From NCBI GenBank assembly GCA_963826695.1, contig CAWGXZ010000004.1:372001-436000 (forward strand): a stretch of DNA of 64,000 nucleotides, read 5' to 3'. This DNA is from CAWGXZ01 sp963826695 (GTDB lineage Bacteria > Pseudomonadota > Gammaproteobacteria > Burkholderiales > Burkholderiaceae_C). A program made the translations under genes and the position numbers. Shown piece by piece: positions 31,466 to 40,964 of this stretch (positions are counted from its first letter, which is position 1; the number at the start of each line of letters is the position of its first letter). The notes beneath the pieces are model-generated. The model was given only the letters and a program-made list of their open reading frames with translations, did not search any database and was not told the origin of the DNA.

Positions 31466-32872
31466 ATGCGACTGCAACCCTTCGCCCTTTCTTCGGCCAC
31501 ACGCACAGGGCGCATGCGGCCGGTGCCTGCGGCCACGCCGGCGCTGAGCCGATCTGCACTCCGTCTGGCCTGCGCACTCCTGACGACCGGCAGCTGCCTG
31601 GGCGCAGCGGCGGCAACGCTGAGCGAAATCGTCACCCTGGCGCGCGCCGAGGATGCGCCCTACCGCGCGGCCCGCCATGCCTACCGCGCGGGCCTGGAAA
31701 AGCGCGAACAGGCCAAGGCGTTGTACCGGCCGACGGTGACGCTGAACGCCAATGCACGCGAGAACAACGAGAAAGCAGTTCCCGGCGCGCCGGAGCGCAA
31801 CTATGCCTCGAGCACGGCGGGCGTGTCGGTGGTGCAGCCGCTGTGGCGGCCGCAGAACGAGCCCGCCTTCCAGCAGGGCGAGCTGCAGTCGCAGGTGGCC
31901 GAGCAGCAGTTCCTGCTCGCCGAACAGGAACTGCTGCTTCGGGTTTCGCGGGCCTATTTCGAGATCCTGCAGGCGCAGGATGCGCTCGGTGCGGTCGGCG
32001 CGCAGAAGCAGGCCTTTGCCCAGCAACTGGCGCAGGCGAGGCGCAATTTCGAGGTCGGCGTGGCGCCGATCACCGAGACCAACGAGGCGCAGTCGCGCTA
32101 CGACCTGACGCTGGCGCAGGAGATCGCCGCCAGCAACGAGCTCGAGATCAAGCGCCGCGTTCTCGAAAAGATCATCAACCGGCCGGCGCCCGCACTGGCT
32201 CGTCTCGACCCGGCGGCCGAGTACAAGCCGCCGACGACCGCGATGATGGATTCGCTGGTCGAACGCGCACCGACCGAGAACCTGGCGGTGGCGGTGAGTC
32301 GCCTGAACCGCGAGATTGCCGAGCGCGAAGTCACCCGGCAAAGCCGCGCCAATTCGCCAACGCTCGACCTCACCGCCACGGCGAATGCCAACCGCAACGT
32401 CACGCCGAGCGGCTCGGCGGTCAGCGGCAGCACGCACCGTGCGGCTGTCGGCTTCGAGTTGAGCTGGCCGCTGTACCAGGGCGGCGCCAATGCCTCGCGC
32501 GAGCGTGAGGCGATCGCCAATGCAGCGCGTGCCGAAGCCGAAGTCGAGAACGCCCGTCGCCAGGCGACGCTCGATGCGCGCCAGGCCTATCTCGGCGCGG
32601 TCTCGGGCGCGGCGATGGTGACGGCGCTGCAGCAGGCGCAGACGTCGGGCGAGAGCCAGTTGCGGTCGTCGACGCGCGGCTTCGAAGTCGGCGTGCGGGC
32701 CCGCGTCGACGTGCTCAACGCCGAGCAGCAGCTCTACACCACACGCCGCGACCTTGCCGCAGCGCGCTACCAGAGCCTGATTGCCCAGCTGCAGCTCAAG
32801 GCGGCGGCCAACCAGCTGACCGAGCAGGATCTGAAGGCGCTCGACGCGCTGTTGAAGGAGCCGGCCCCGTGA
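31466..32872 (+). CDS. TolC-family outer membrane efflux/secretion protein
   Basis: This 468-residue protein has a long N-terminal leader in which residues about 28-50 (LRLACALLTTGSCLGAAAA) are the hydrophobic part of a signal peptide. The mature part has two outer-membrane-efflux repeats: coiled-coil stretches rich in Ala/Gln/Glu (QQLAQARRNFEVGVAPITET, then STRGFEVGVRARVDVLNAEQ) with the conserved TolC motif F-VGV--ITDV/RVDVLNAEQ in both halves. That is the expected 3+3 strand plus helical barrel layout, and the length is normal for TolC. It would form the outer membrane exit duct of the neighbouring adaptors. Confidence 0.9.
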   Translation: MRLQPFALSSATRTGRMRPVPAATPALSRSALRLACALLTTGSCLGAAAATLSEIVTLARAEDAPYRAARHAYRAGLEKREQAKALYRPTVTLNANARENNEKAVPGAPERNYASSTAGVSVVQPLWRPQNEPAFQQGELQSQVAEQQFLLAEQELLLRVSRAYFEILQAQDALGAVGAQKQAFAQQLAQARRNFEVGVAPITETNEAQSRYDLTLAQEIAASNELEIKRRVLEKIINRPAPALARLDPAAEYKPPTTAMMDSLVERAPTENLAVAVSRLNREIAEREVTRQSRANSPTLDLTATANANRNVTPSGSAVSGSTHRAAVGFELSWPLYQGGANASREREAIANAARAEAEVENARRQATLDARQAYLGAVSGAAMVTALQQAQTSGESQLRSSTRGFEVGVRARVDVLNAEQQLYTTRRDLAAARYQSLIAQLQLKAAANQLTEQDLKALDALLKEPAP

Positions 32873-32982
32873 GGAGGCACGGCCGCGCTCGGCGTCCGCG
32901 GGCGGTTGCCCAGACGTGAGCGCTGCGGCCCAGCGCGGGACCGCGTGCGCCTCGCCGGCCGAGTACCTGGGGTGCCGAGATC

Positions 32983-34820
32983 GTGAGCGCTGAAGCAGCG
33001 CGCATCGACGCACCGGTCGGGCTTGTCGATGCCGGCGACGGCTGGCAGCGGCTGGTCGGTGCCGAGACGGCCGAGCAGCTCTGCAGCGCCTGGCTGCAGG
33101 TGCTGTGCCGCGAGCTGGCGCAGGTTCGCGCCGGGCTGGTGCTGCTGGCGGATGCCGACGGCAGCTTCGCGCCGGTGGCGGTCTGGCCGCCGGCGCGCGA
33201 ACTCGGCCACCTGTCGGAGATTGCCCGCCAGGCACTGGCGCAGCGCGAGGGCGTCTCGACCCGCGATGCCCGCGGCCATGCGCGCTGCGCCTATCCGCTG
33301 CTGCAAGGCGAGCAGCTGCGCGGCAGCGTGGTGCTCGACCTCGGCCCTGCCAGCGATGCCGAACTGGCGCGGACGATGCAACTGGCGCACTGGGGCGCCG
33401 GCTGGCTGATCGAGCTGTTCAGCCAACGCGAGCAGTCGCGGCAGCAGCAGCGGACCGACGAACTCGGCGAGCTGCTCGATCTGCTGCTCGGCGCCCAGAC
33501 CGCGCCGAGCTTCCGCGAAGCGATGCTGGCGATCGTCAATCGGCTGGCGCATCGCTTCGACTGCCACCAGGTGCAGCTCGGCATCGACCGAGGCCGCACG
33601 CTGCGCGTGCTTGCGGTGTCGAACAGCGCCTGGTTCGACGAGCGCACCGGCCTCGTGCACCAGTCGCTGCAGGCGATGAACGAGGCGTTCGACCAGCGCA
33701 CCCGCATCGTCTGGCCGCAGCCACCCGAAGCAGGCGCAGTGATCGCCCAGGCGCACCGACGCTACGCCGAGGAAAGCGGCAGCGCCGCGGTCTGCTCGCT
33801 GCCGCTCGAAGCGGCCGGCCGCGTCATCGGCGTGCTGACGCTCGAGCGCGGCCCGGCCTTCACCGCGGCCGAGCTCGATGCCCTCGACACCGCCGCCGCC
33901 GCCGTCGCTTCGACGGTCGACATGCGCCGCGAGGCCTCGGAAAGTCTGTTCGCGCACGCGCGCCGCGTCGGCCGCAAGGCGCTGGCGCGCATCACCGACA
34001 CCTCGCGGCCGGGGTTGAAGCTGCTCGGAGCGACCGCCGCGCTGGCGCTGCTGGTACTCGGCACCCTGCCGGTGGCGTGGCGCATCGCCGCGCCGGCATC
34101 GGTCGAGGGTTCGCTGCAGCGTGCGGCGGTGGCGCCCTTCGAAGGCTATCCTGCGGGAAGCGCCGGCGCGCGCCGGCGATGTCGTCAAGGCCGGCCAGCT
34201 GCTGGCGCGGCTCGAGGACAAGGACCTGCGGCTCGAGCAGGTGCGCTGGCAGGCCGAGCTCGAGGTCGCGCAGCGCAAGGAGCGCGAGGCGATGGCCGCG
34301 GGCAACCGCGTCGACCAGCGCTTGTCGGCCGCGCAGGCCAACCAGGCCCGGGCGCAGCTCGACCTGGTCGAGGAGCGGCTGGCGCGGGTGCAGATCATGG
34401 CGCCGTTCGACGGCGGTGGTCGTCAAGGGCGACCTGTCGCAGCAGCTCGGCTCGCCGGTGCGAGCAGGGGCAAGGTGCTGTTCGAGCTGGCGCCGCTCGA
34501 CGCGTGGCGGGTGGTGCTGAAGGTCGACGAGCGCGACATCGCCTGGGTGCAGCCGGGGCAGCCGGGCGAGCTGGTGCTGTCCAGCCTGCCTGGACAAGCC
34601 TGGCCGTTCAAGGTCCGGAAGCTCACGCCGGTGTCGGTGGCCGAGGAGGGCCGCAATTTCTTTCGCGTCGAGGCGGAGCTCGGCGGCCGTACGCCGCAAG
34701 CTCAGCCCGAACATGGAAGGCGTGGCCAAAGTCGCGGTCGGCGAACGCAGCCTGCTCTGGATCTGGACGCACCGGCTGCTCGACTGGCTGCGACTGGCGT
34801 GGTGGCGGCTGATGCCTTGA
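32983..34820 (+). CDS. GAF domain-TM-HlyD periplasmic adaptor fusion (frame-broken)
   Basis: Read from the GTG at 32983, this is a 610-residue protein once five inserted bases (near 34150, 34418, 34464, 34470 and 34695) are removed; the corrected length is an exact number of codons. Residues about 10-130 and 165-315 are cytoplasmic GAF-like sensor parts (HRFDCHQVQLGIDRG, GRVIGVLTLERG). One transmembrane helix follows (LLGATAALALLVLGTLPVAW, residues about 345-365). Then comes an HlyD/RND adaptor with lipoyl-type half motifs (ARAGDVVKAGQLLARLED), a coiled coil and a beta-barrel (LSPNMEGVAKV). Family knowledge gives a membrane adaptor; the GAF part implies gating by an intracellular signal. It ends 10 bp before the M50 gene. 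Confidence 0.75.
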
Positions 34821-34830
34821 GTGCGGCTCG

Positions 34831-36976
34831 ATGACCCGCCCGCTACTTTCCAGCAGCTGGTACCGCGTCAAGGCGCTGCAGCCGCGGCTGCGTGGCAATG
34901 CGCGGCTGCACCGGCATCGCTACCGCGGCGACGTCTGGCACGTGGTCGAGGACCGCGCCTCGGGCAAGTGCCACCGCTTCAACCCCGCTTCATGGCGGGT
35001 GATCGGCTTGCTCGACGGCCGCCGCGACATGCAGGCCGTCTGGGCGCTGCTGACCGGGGAAATGCGCGACGACACGCCGTCGCAGGACGACATCGCCGCG
35101 CTGCTCGGCCAGTTGCACGCCGCCGATCTGATCCAGTGCGACGTCACCCCCGACGTGGCCGAGCTGTTCGAGCGCTGGCGCAAACAGGAGCGGCGCAAGT
35201 GGTTCGGCCGCTTTGCCAACCCGGTGGCGTTGCGCTTTCCGCTGATCGACCCGGACGCCTTCGTCGCCTCGATGGTGCGGCGGCTGCCGTGGCTCTGGGG
35301 CTGGATCGGCGCGGCGATATGGCTGGCTGTGGTGCTGCCGGCGGCCGCCCTGGTGCCACCGCACTGGGGCGCGCTGACCCGGAACTTTCAGGAGCAGTTG
35401 CTCTCGGCCGACAGCCTGCTGGTGCTGGCGCTGGTCTTTCCGCTGGTCAAGATCGTCCACGAGTTCGGCCATGCGATCGCCTGCCGCGTTCGCGGCGGCG
35501 AGGTCCACGAGATGGGCGTGATGCTGCTCGTCTTCTATCCGGTGCCGTATGTCGACGTGACCACGTCGGCGGCCTTTGCCAGCAAGTGGCAGCGGGCGCT
35601 GGTCGGCGCGGCCGGCATGCTGGCCGAGCTGTTCGTTGCCGCGCTCGCGCTGGTCGCCTGGGTTGCGCTCGAGCCTGGCTTCGCCCGCTCGGTCGCTTAC
35701 AGCGTGGTCGTGCTCGCCGGCGTGACGACGATCTTCTTCAATGCCAATCCGCTGCTGCGCTACGACGGCTACTACATCCTGGCCGACCTGATCGAGATAC
35801 CGAACCTCGGCGCGCGCGCGACCCGCCACTGGCAGTACCTCGCCGAGCGCTGGCTGCTCGGCGTCAAGGCCGATCCGCCGCAGGCGAGCGCCGGGGAGCG
35901 GCGCTGGTTCCTGGCCTATGCACCGCTGTCGTACGTCTACCGGCTTTTCGTCACCTTCAGCATCGCGCTTTTCGTCGCCCAGCAGTACTTCTTCATCGGC
36001 GTGCTGCTGGCGCTCTGGGCCATCGTCACCGGGGTTGGGCTGCCGCTGTGGAAGATCGTCCGCGGCCTGCTGAGCGCGCCGCAGTTCGCCGGCCGGGGGC
36101 CGCGAATCGCGGCGGTCGGTGGCTCGGTGCTGGCACTGGTCGGCGGTGGCCTGTTCCTGCTGCCGCTGCCGTACAGCACCATCGTCGAAGGTGTGCTCTG
36201 GCTGCCCGAGCAGGCGATCGTCCGCGCCGAGAGTGCCGGGTTCGTCAGTCGGGTGGTGGCGCGCTCGGGCGAGCCGGTTGCGCCAGGCCAGCCGGTGGTC
36301 GAACGGGTCGACCCCGCCCTGGCGGCGCGGGTCGAGGTGCAGGCCGCGAAGCTCGAGGAAGTGCGCGCCCAGTACGACGCGGCATGGGGCAGCTCGCAGT
36401 CGCGGGCGCAGCAATTGGAGGAGGAAATTCGCCGCGAGGAAGCCGCGCTCGCCCGGCTCGAAGACGAAGCCGCGCATCTGACCGTGCGCAGCGCCGCACC
36501 CGGCGGGCTGGTGATCGCCGACGAGGCCAGCCTGCCCGGCCGCTATGTGCAGCGCGGCGATGTCGTCGGCCACGTGCGGACCGACGACGCACCGTTGGTG
36601 CGGGTCGTCGTCACCCAGGCCGAGGTCGACCCGATCCGGCTCGGCACCCGCGCGCATCGACGTGCGCATGCCGCAGTCGCTCGAGCGCTCGTGGCCGGCG
36701 CGGCTGGTGCGCGTGGTGCCGGCGGCGGCGAAGCAGCTGCCGAGCGCGGTGCTCGGTCTGCAGGGCGGCGGCCAGTTGGCGCTCGATCCGCGCGACGAGA
36801 AGGGCATGCGCTCGCTCGAATCGCTGTTCGAGTTCGAGCTCGAGCTGCCGCGCGAGGTGCCGCATGCCTTTCTCGGCAGCCGGGTGCACGTGCGTTTCGA
36901 GCATCCGCCCGAGCCGATCGGCTTTCGCATCGGCCGTGGCGCGCGGCGGCTGTTCCTGAGCGTGTTCCATGTCTGA
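34831..36976 (+). CDS. PqqD-like / M50 site-2 protease / HlyD fusion membrane protein (one frameshift)
   Basis: Corrected for one extra base near 36655, this is a 714-residue protein. The N-terminal 110 residues look PqqD-like (CHRFNPASWRVIGLLDGRRD). A multi-pass membrane core follows, with the zinc motif HEFGH near residue 210 and the second M50 motif NPLLRYDGYY near residue 305, and at least five hydrophobic helices. The C-terminal 260 residues form a biotinyl-lipoyl/HlyD half (SGEPVAPGQPVVERV), a long Glu/Arg/Ala coiled coil and a barrel. M50 proteases cut within membranes; here the domain may act as a translocation or processing platform (inference). The stop overlaps the start of the SecA-like gene by 8 bp. 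Confidence 0.8.
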
Positions 36977-38980
36977 ATCGCTGCTCCATCCCGGCGCGGC
37001 GGCGCTGGCGCCGCGGCCCTTTGCCGAGCGGCGGGATGTTGCGCCGAATGCGCTCGATGCTGCCGCTTCGGCCCTGCTCGGCAGCATGCGCCAGCGGCTG
37101 CATCCGCCACTGGCGCGGCTGCGGCGCGCCGCCGCACGGGCCGAGCGGCAGCGCGACGCGGTCGGTGGCGCTCGACGACCGTGCGCTTCGTGCGGCGCTG
37201 CCGGCAGCGGCCGCCGCTGCGCTGCGCGACGACGGCGCGGTGGCGCTCGGCGAAGCGCTTGCGCTGGTACGCGAAGCCGCGCGGCGCAGCCTCGGCATCG
37301 AGCCTTTTGCAACCCAGCTGATGGGTGCGGCCGGCCTGCTCGCCGGCCGCCTGGTCGAAATGCAGACCGGGGAGGGCAAGACACTGACCGCCGGCCTGGC
37401 CGCCTGCATTGCCGCTGCGGCCGGGGTGCCGGTGCATGTCGTCACCGTCAACGACTACCTCGCGCAGCGCGATGCCGACGAAATGCAGCCGTTGCTCGGC
37501 TTCTTCGGCCTGCGTTGCGGGGTCATCAAGCACGGCCTGGCGCCGCCGGAGAAGCAGCAGGCGTATGCCGCCCAGGTGACCTACTGCACCAACAAGGAGC
37601 TGGTCTTCGACTACCTGCGCGACCGGGTCACCGCGCAGGGGCCGGTGACGAGCGTGCAGCTGCGCGTGCGCGCGCTCGCCGGTGGCGGCGACTCGCGGCT
37701 GCTGCAGCGCGGCCTGCACTTCGCCATCGTCGACGAGGCCGACAGCGTGTTGATCGACGAGGCGCGCACGCCGCTGATCCTGGCCGAGCGCGACGGGCCG
37801 GTGCAGGACGCCGGCGTCTATCCCGAGGCCCTGGCGCTCGCCGACCAGATGGCGGCGGGCGAGCACTTCATCGTCGAGCCGGCGCGGCGCGAACTGCGCC
37901 TGACGGCGAGCGGGCAGCGGCTGCTCGCTGCCTGGGCGGTCGAGCGCACCGGCGACGGCACGGACGGCGCCGCCGTCTGGCGCTCGGTGCGCGGTCGCGA
38001 GCACCTGGCGACCCAGGCGCTTCGCGCGCGCCATCTCTTCCTGCGCGACCAGCACTATCTCGTTGCCGACGGCAAGGTGCAGATCGTCGACGAGTACACC
38101 GGCCGGGTGCTGCCCGGCCGAACCTGGGAGCAGGGCCTGCACCAGATGATCGAGGCCAAGGAAGGGTGCGAGCTGTCGGAGGACAACCGCACGCTGGCGC
38201 GGATCACCTACCAGCGCTATTTCTGCCGCTACCTGCGACTCTCGGGCATGACCGGCACGGCGCGCGAGGTTGCCGCCGAGCTGCGCGCGACCTACCGGCT
38301 CGACACCGTGACGGTGCCGACGCACCGGCCCTCGCAGCGGCGCAACGAGGGTGTCGCCGCTGTGCCGCGACGAGGCGGCGAAGTGGCAGGCCGTTGCCGC
38401 GGCGGTGGCGGCGCAGGTGCGCCAGGGCCGGCCGGTGCTGGTCGGCACGCGGTCGGTCGAAGCCTCCGAGCGGCTGAGCGCGGTGCTCGGCGAGCACGGC
38501 ATCGCGCACCGCATCCTCAACGCGCGTCAGGACGCCGACGAGGCGGAAGTCGTCGCTGCCGCGGGGCAACCCGGTGCCGTGACCGTCGCCACGAACATGG
38601 CCGGGCGCGGCACCGACATTCGGCTGGCGCCGGGCGTCGCCGCGCAAGGCGGGCTGCTCGTCGTGCTGACCGAGTTCCACGACTCGCCGCGCATCGACCG
38701 CCAGCTCTACGGCCGCTGTGCGCGGCAGGGCGACCCGGGCGGCACGATGACCATCGTCGCTGCCGACGATGCGCTGCTGAAGGAGGCGGCCGGCGTGGCA
38801 CCGCTCCTCGCCGCCTTGCAGCCGTGGCGCGACCGGTCGGCCGGTCGCGCCGTGCTGCACGCCTGCCGGCGCCTTGCACAGGCCGGCGCCGAACGGCGTC
38901 ATGCCGCGACCCGCCGCCAGACCTTGAAGCACGATCGCAACCTCGATACCCAGCTGGCATTTGCCGGCAGCCCCCTATGA
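36969..38980 (+). CDS. Short SecA-like preprotein translocase ATPase (two frameshifts)
   Basis: With single extra bases removed near 37165 and 38357 this is a 669-residue protein. It keeps the SecA motor motifs: Walker A MQTGEGKT (about residue 131), TVNDYLAQRDA, YCTNKELVFDYLRD, Walker B VDEADSVLIDEARTP, SGMTGTA, GTRSVEASE, TNMAGRGTDIRL and RCARQGDPGG. Normal SecA has about 900 residues. Here the C-terminal scaffold/wing part is cut short, and the SecB/zinc-binding tail (CxCxSGxxxKxCHG) is absent. It is therefore a specialised paralogue rather than the housekeeping SecA. It overlaps both neighbours: 8 bp upstream and an ATGA with the adaptor downstream, implying translational coupling. Confidence 0.85.
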
Positions 38981-39795
38981 ACGCATCCTTCCTTCCGCGG
39001 GCGCTCGGCCTTGCGCTGCTTGCGCCGACCTTTGCCTTCGCCGCCGGCGAGCCCGGCCACGCCTGCCTGATCGAGCCGTACCAGAAAGTCGAGTTGCGCA
39101 GCCCGGTCGAAGCGCTGATCGCCTCGATCCATGTCGACCGCGGCTCGTTCGTGCGTCGCGGCCAGATCCTGGTCGAGCTCGATACCTCGACCGAGCGCGC
39201 CTCGCTCGACGTGGCACGCTACCGGGCGGTGATGGAAGGCCAGGTGCAGTCGGCGGAAAGCCGCCTGCAGGCCGGCAAGGAGAAGCTGCGCCGCCGCGAG
39301 GAACTGCTGCAGGAGCACTTCATCGCCAAGCAGGACCGCGACGACACCAAGACCGAAGTACAGGTCGCCGAAGCCAGCCTGCTCGAAGCCAGGGACAACC
39401 GGCGCCTGGCCGAGCTCGAGCAGCGGCGGCTTTCCGAACTGGTCGAGCAGCGCCGGCTGCGCAGCCCGTTCAACGGCGTCGTCACCGAGCGGCTGCAGCA
39501 TGTCGGCGAGATCGCCCAGACCGGCGAGAGCGCCCGGCCGGTGCTGCGGCTGGCGCAGACCAACCCGCTGCGTGTCGAAGCGGTGCTGCCGCTGGCGATG
39601 TACGGCCGCGTCAAGCCCGGGGCCAAGGCCGACGTGGTCGTCGAGGCGCCGCTTTCCGGGCGCTATGTGGCGACGGTGTCGGTGGTCGATTCGGTGGTCG
39701 ATTCGGCGAGCGGCACCTTCGGGGTGCGGCTCGACCTGCCCAATCCGCGCGGCGAGGTGCCGGCGGGCGTGAAATGCCGCGTGGCTTTTCCTTGA
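38977..39795 (+). CDS. Secreted HlyD/RND-type periplasmic adaptor subunit
   Basis: This is a 272-residue protein with a clear signal peptide (FLPRALGLALLAPTFAFAAG). It has the membrane-fusion-protein order: first lipoyl half (VELRSPVEALIASIHVDRGS), a helical hairpin of about 90 residues rich in Arg/Glu/Gln/Leu, second lipoyl half (LRSPFNGVVTERLQHVGEIA), then a beta-barrel. The ATG lies inside an ATGA overlap with the SecA-like gene. It is shorter than AcrA-type adaptors because it lacks much of the membrane-proximal domain. It is the last gene of the cluster and probably bridges the inner membrane proteins to the TolC-like duct. Confidence 0.85.
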   Translation: MNASFLPRALGLALLAPTFAFAAGEPGHACLIEPYQKVELRSPVEALIASIHVDRGSFVRRGQILVELDTSTERASLDVARYRAVMEGQVQSAESRLQAGKEKLRRREELLQEHFIAKQDRDDTKTEVQVAEASLLEARDNRRLAELEQRRLSELVEQRRLRSPFNGVVTERLQHVGEIAQTGESARPVLRLAQTNPLRVEAVLPLAMYGRVKPGAKADVVVEAPLSGRYVATVSVVDSVVDSASGTFGVRLDLPNPRGEVPAGVKCRVAFP

Positions 39796-39887
39796 CGGGA
39801 AGCCGGCGTGGCGTCCATTGGCGCATCGGCTGCGTAGAAGGTGCGACCCGGCCCGTTTGAAGGCCGGTTGACAAGGAACGCACCGCC

Positions 39888-40925
39888 ATGAGCCACAGCC
39901 CGCTTGCCATCCACTGGGTCGAACAGGGGCTGGTTCCCGACAAGGTGGTTCGCGCCGGCATCCGTCGGCTGCTCAAGGCGCGGCTGGTCGAGGCCGGCGA
40001 CGGCGATGTCGAGCGCGCGGCGCAGCAAAGCCAGGCCTTTGTCGACGAACTGCGCCAGGCGCCACGGGCGCTGCTGCCCGAGCGCGCCAATGAACAGCAC
40101 TACGAGCTGCCTGCCGCCTTCTTCGGCCAGGTGCTCGGCCGACACCGCAAGTACAGCGGCTGCTGGTGGGCCGAGGGCGTCGAGACGCTCGACCAGGCCG
40201 AGGCCGCGGCGCTTGCGGCGACCTGCGAGCGCGCCGGGCTCGTCGACGGGCAGGATGTTCTCGAACTGGGCTGCGGCTGGGGTTCGCTGTCGCTGTGGAT
40301 GGCCGAGGCCTACCCGGCGAGCCGCATCACCGCCGTCTCCAATTCACAGTCGCAGCGCGCGTACATCGAGGCCGAAGCGGCGCGTCGCCAGCTGCCCAAC
40401 TTGCATGTGCTGACCTGCGACATGAACGCCTTCGAGACCGCCGGGCGCTTCGACCGCGTGGTGTCGGTCGAAATGTTCGAGCACATGCGCAACTGGCCCG
40501 GGCTGTTCGCCGCCGTCGCGCGCTGGCTGAAGCCGGGCGGGCGCTTCTTCATGCATGTCTTCACCCACCAGGGCGCGCCCTATCTGTTTGTCGACCGCGA
40601 CGCATCGGACTGGATGACGCGGCATTTCTTCGCCGGCGGCATGATGCCGAGCGACGACCTGGCGCTGCATTTCCAGGACGACCTGCGGCTGCTGCAACGC
40701 TGGCGCTGGGACGGCCGGCACTACGAGCGCACGGCCAACGCCTGGCTGCAGAACTTCGATGCGGCGCGCGAATCGATCACCCCGCTGCTCGAAGGTAGCT
40801 ACGGCGAGCAGGCGGCAGTCTGGTCGATGCGCTGGCGGCTCTTCTTCATGAGCTGCGCCGAGCTGTTCGGCTACGAGCAAGGCCAGCGCTGGGGCGTCAG
40901 CCACTACCTGTTCGAGCGCCGGTGA
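39888..40925 (+). CDS. Cyclopropane-fatty-acyl-phospholipid synthase-like SAM methyltransferase
   Basis: This is a 345-residue protein of the CFA-synthase family. The SAM site VLELGCGWGSLSLWMAE, the following acidic strand, and EMFEHMRNWPGLF with MHVFTHQG all match the family. It lacks a signal peptide, and the length is slightly short of classical Cfa (about 380). The family methylates unsaturated acyl chains of phospholipids at the membrane surface. Here it leads a short + strand operon with a DUF1295 protein and a secreted DUF6134-like protein, so the product may be a modified rather than simple cyclopropane lipid (inference). It starts 92 bp after the adaptor gene, so it is probably not part of the export cluster. 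Confidence 0.85.
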   Translation: MSHSPLAIHWVEQGLVPDKVVRAGIRRLLKARLVEAGDGDVERAAQQSQAFVDELRQAPRALLPERANEQHYELPAAFFGQVLGRHRKYSGCWWAEGVETLDQAEAAALAATCERAGLVDGQDVLELGCGWGSLSLWMAEAYPASRITAVSNSQSQRAYIEAEAARRQLPNLHVLTCDMNAFETAGRFDRVVSVEMFEHMRNWPGLFAAVARWLKPGGRFFMHVFTHQGAPYLFVDRDASDWMTRHFFAGGMMPSDDLALHFQDDLRLLQRWRWDGRHYERTANAWLQNFDAARESITPLLEGSYGEQAAVWSMRWRLFFMSCAELFGYEQGQRWGVSHYLFERR

Positions 40926-40964
40926 GAATCCGCAGCGCCTTCCTCCGCTTCTGATCGCCTGCCC

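Noticed and set aside
32983..34820. Two or three separate small genes in place of GAF-HlyD
   Set aside because: Domain order and the exact whole-codon length after removing five inserted bases show one gene.
31153..39795. Classical type I secretion (ABC) system
   Set aside because: TolC and HlyD-like parts exist, but no ABC transporter gene with Walker A and LSGGQ motifs is present.
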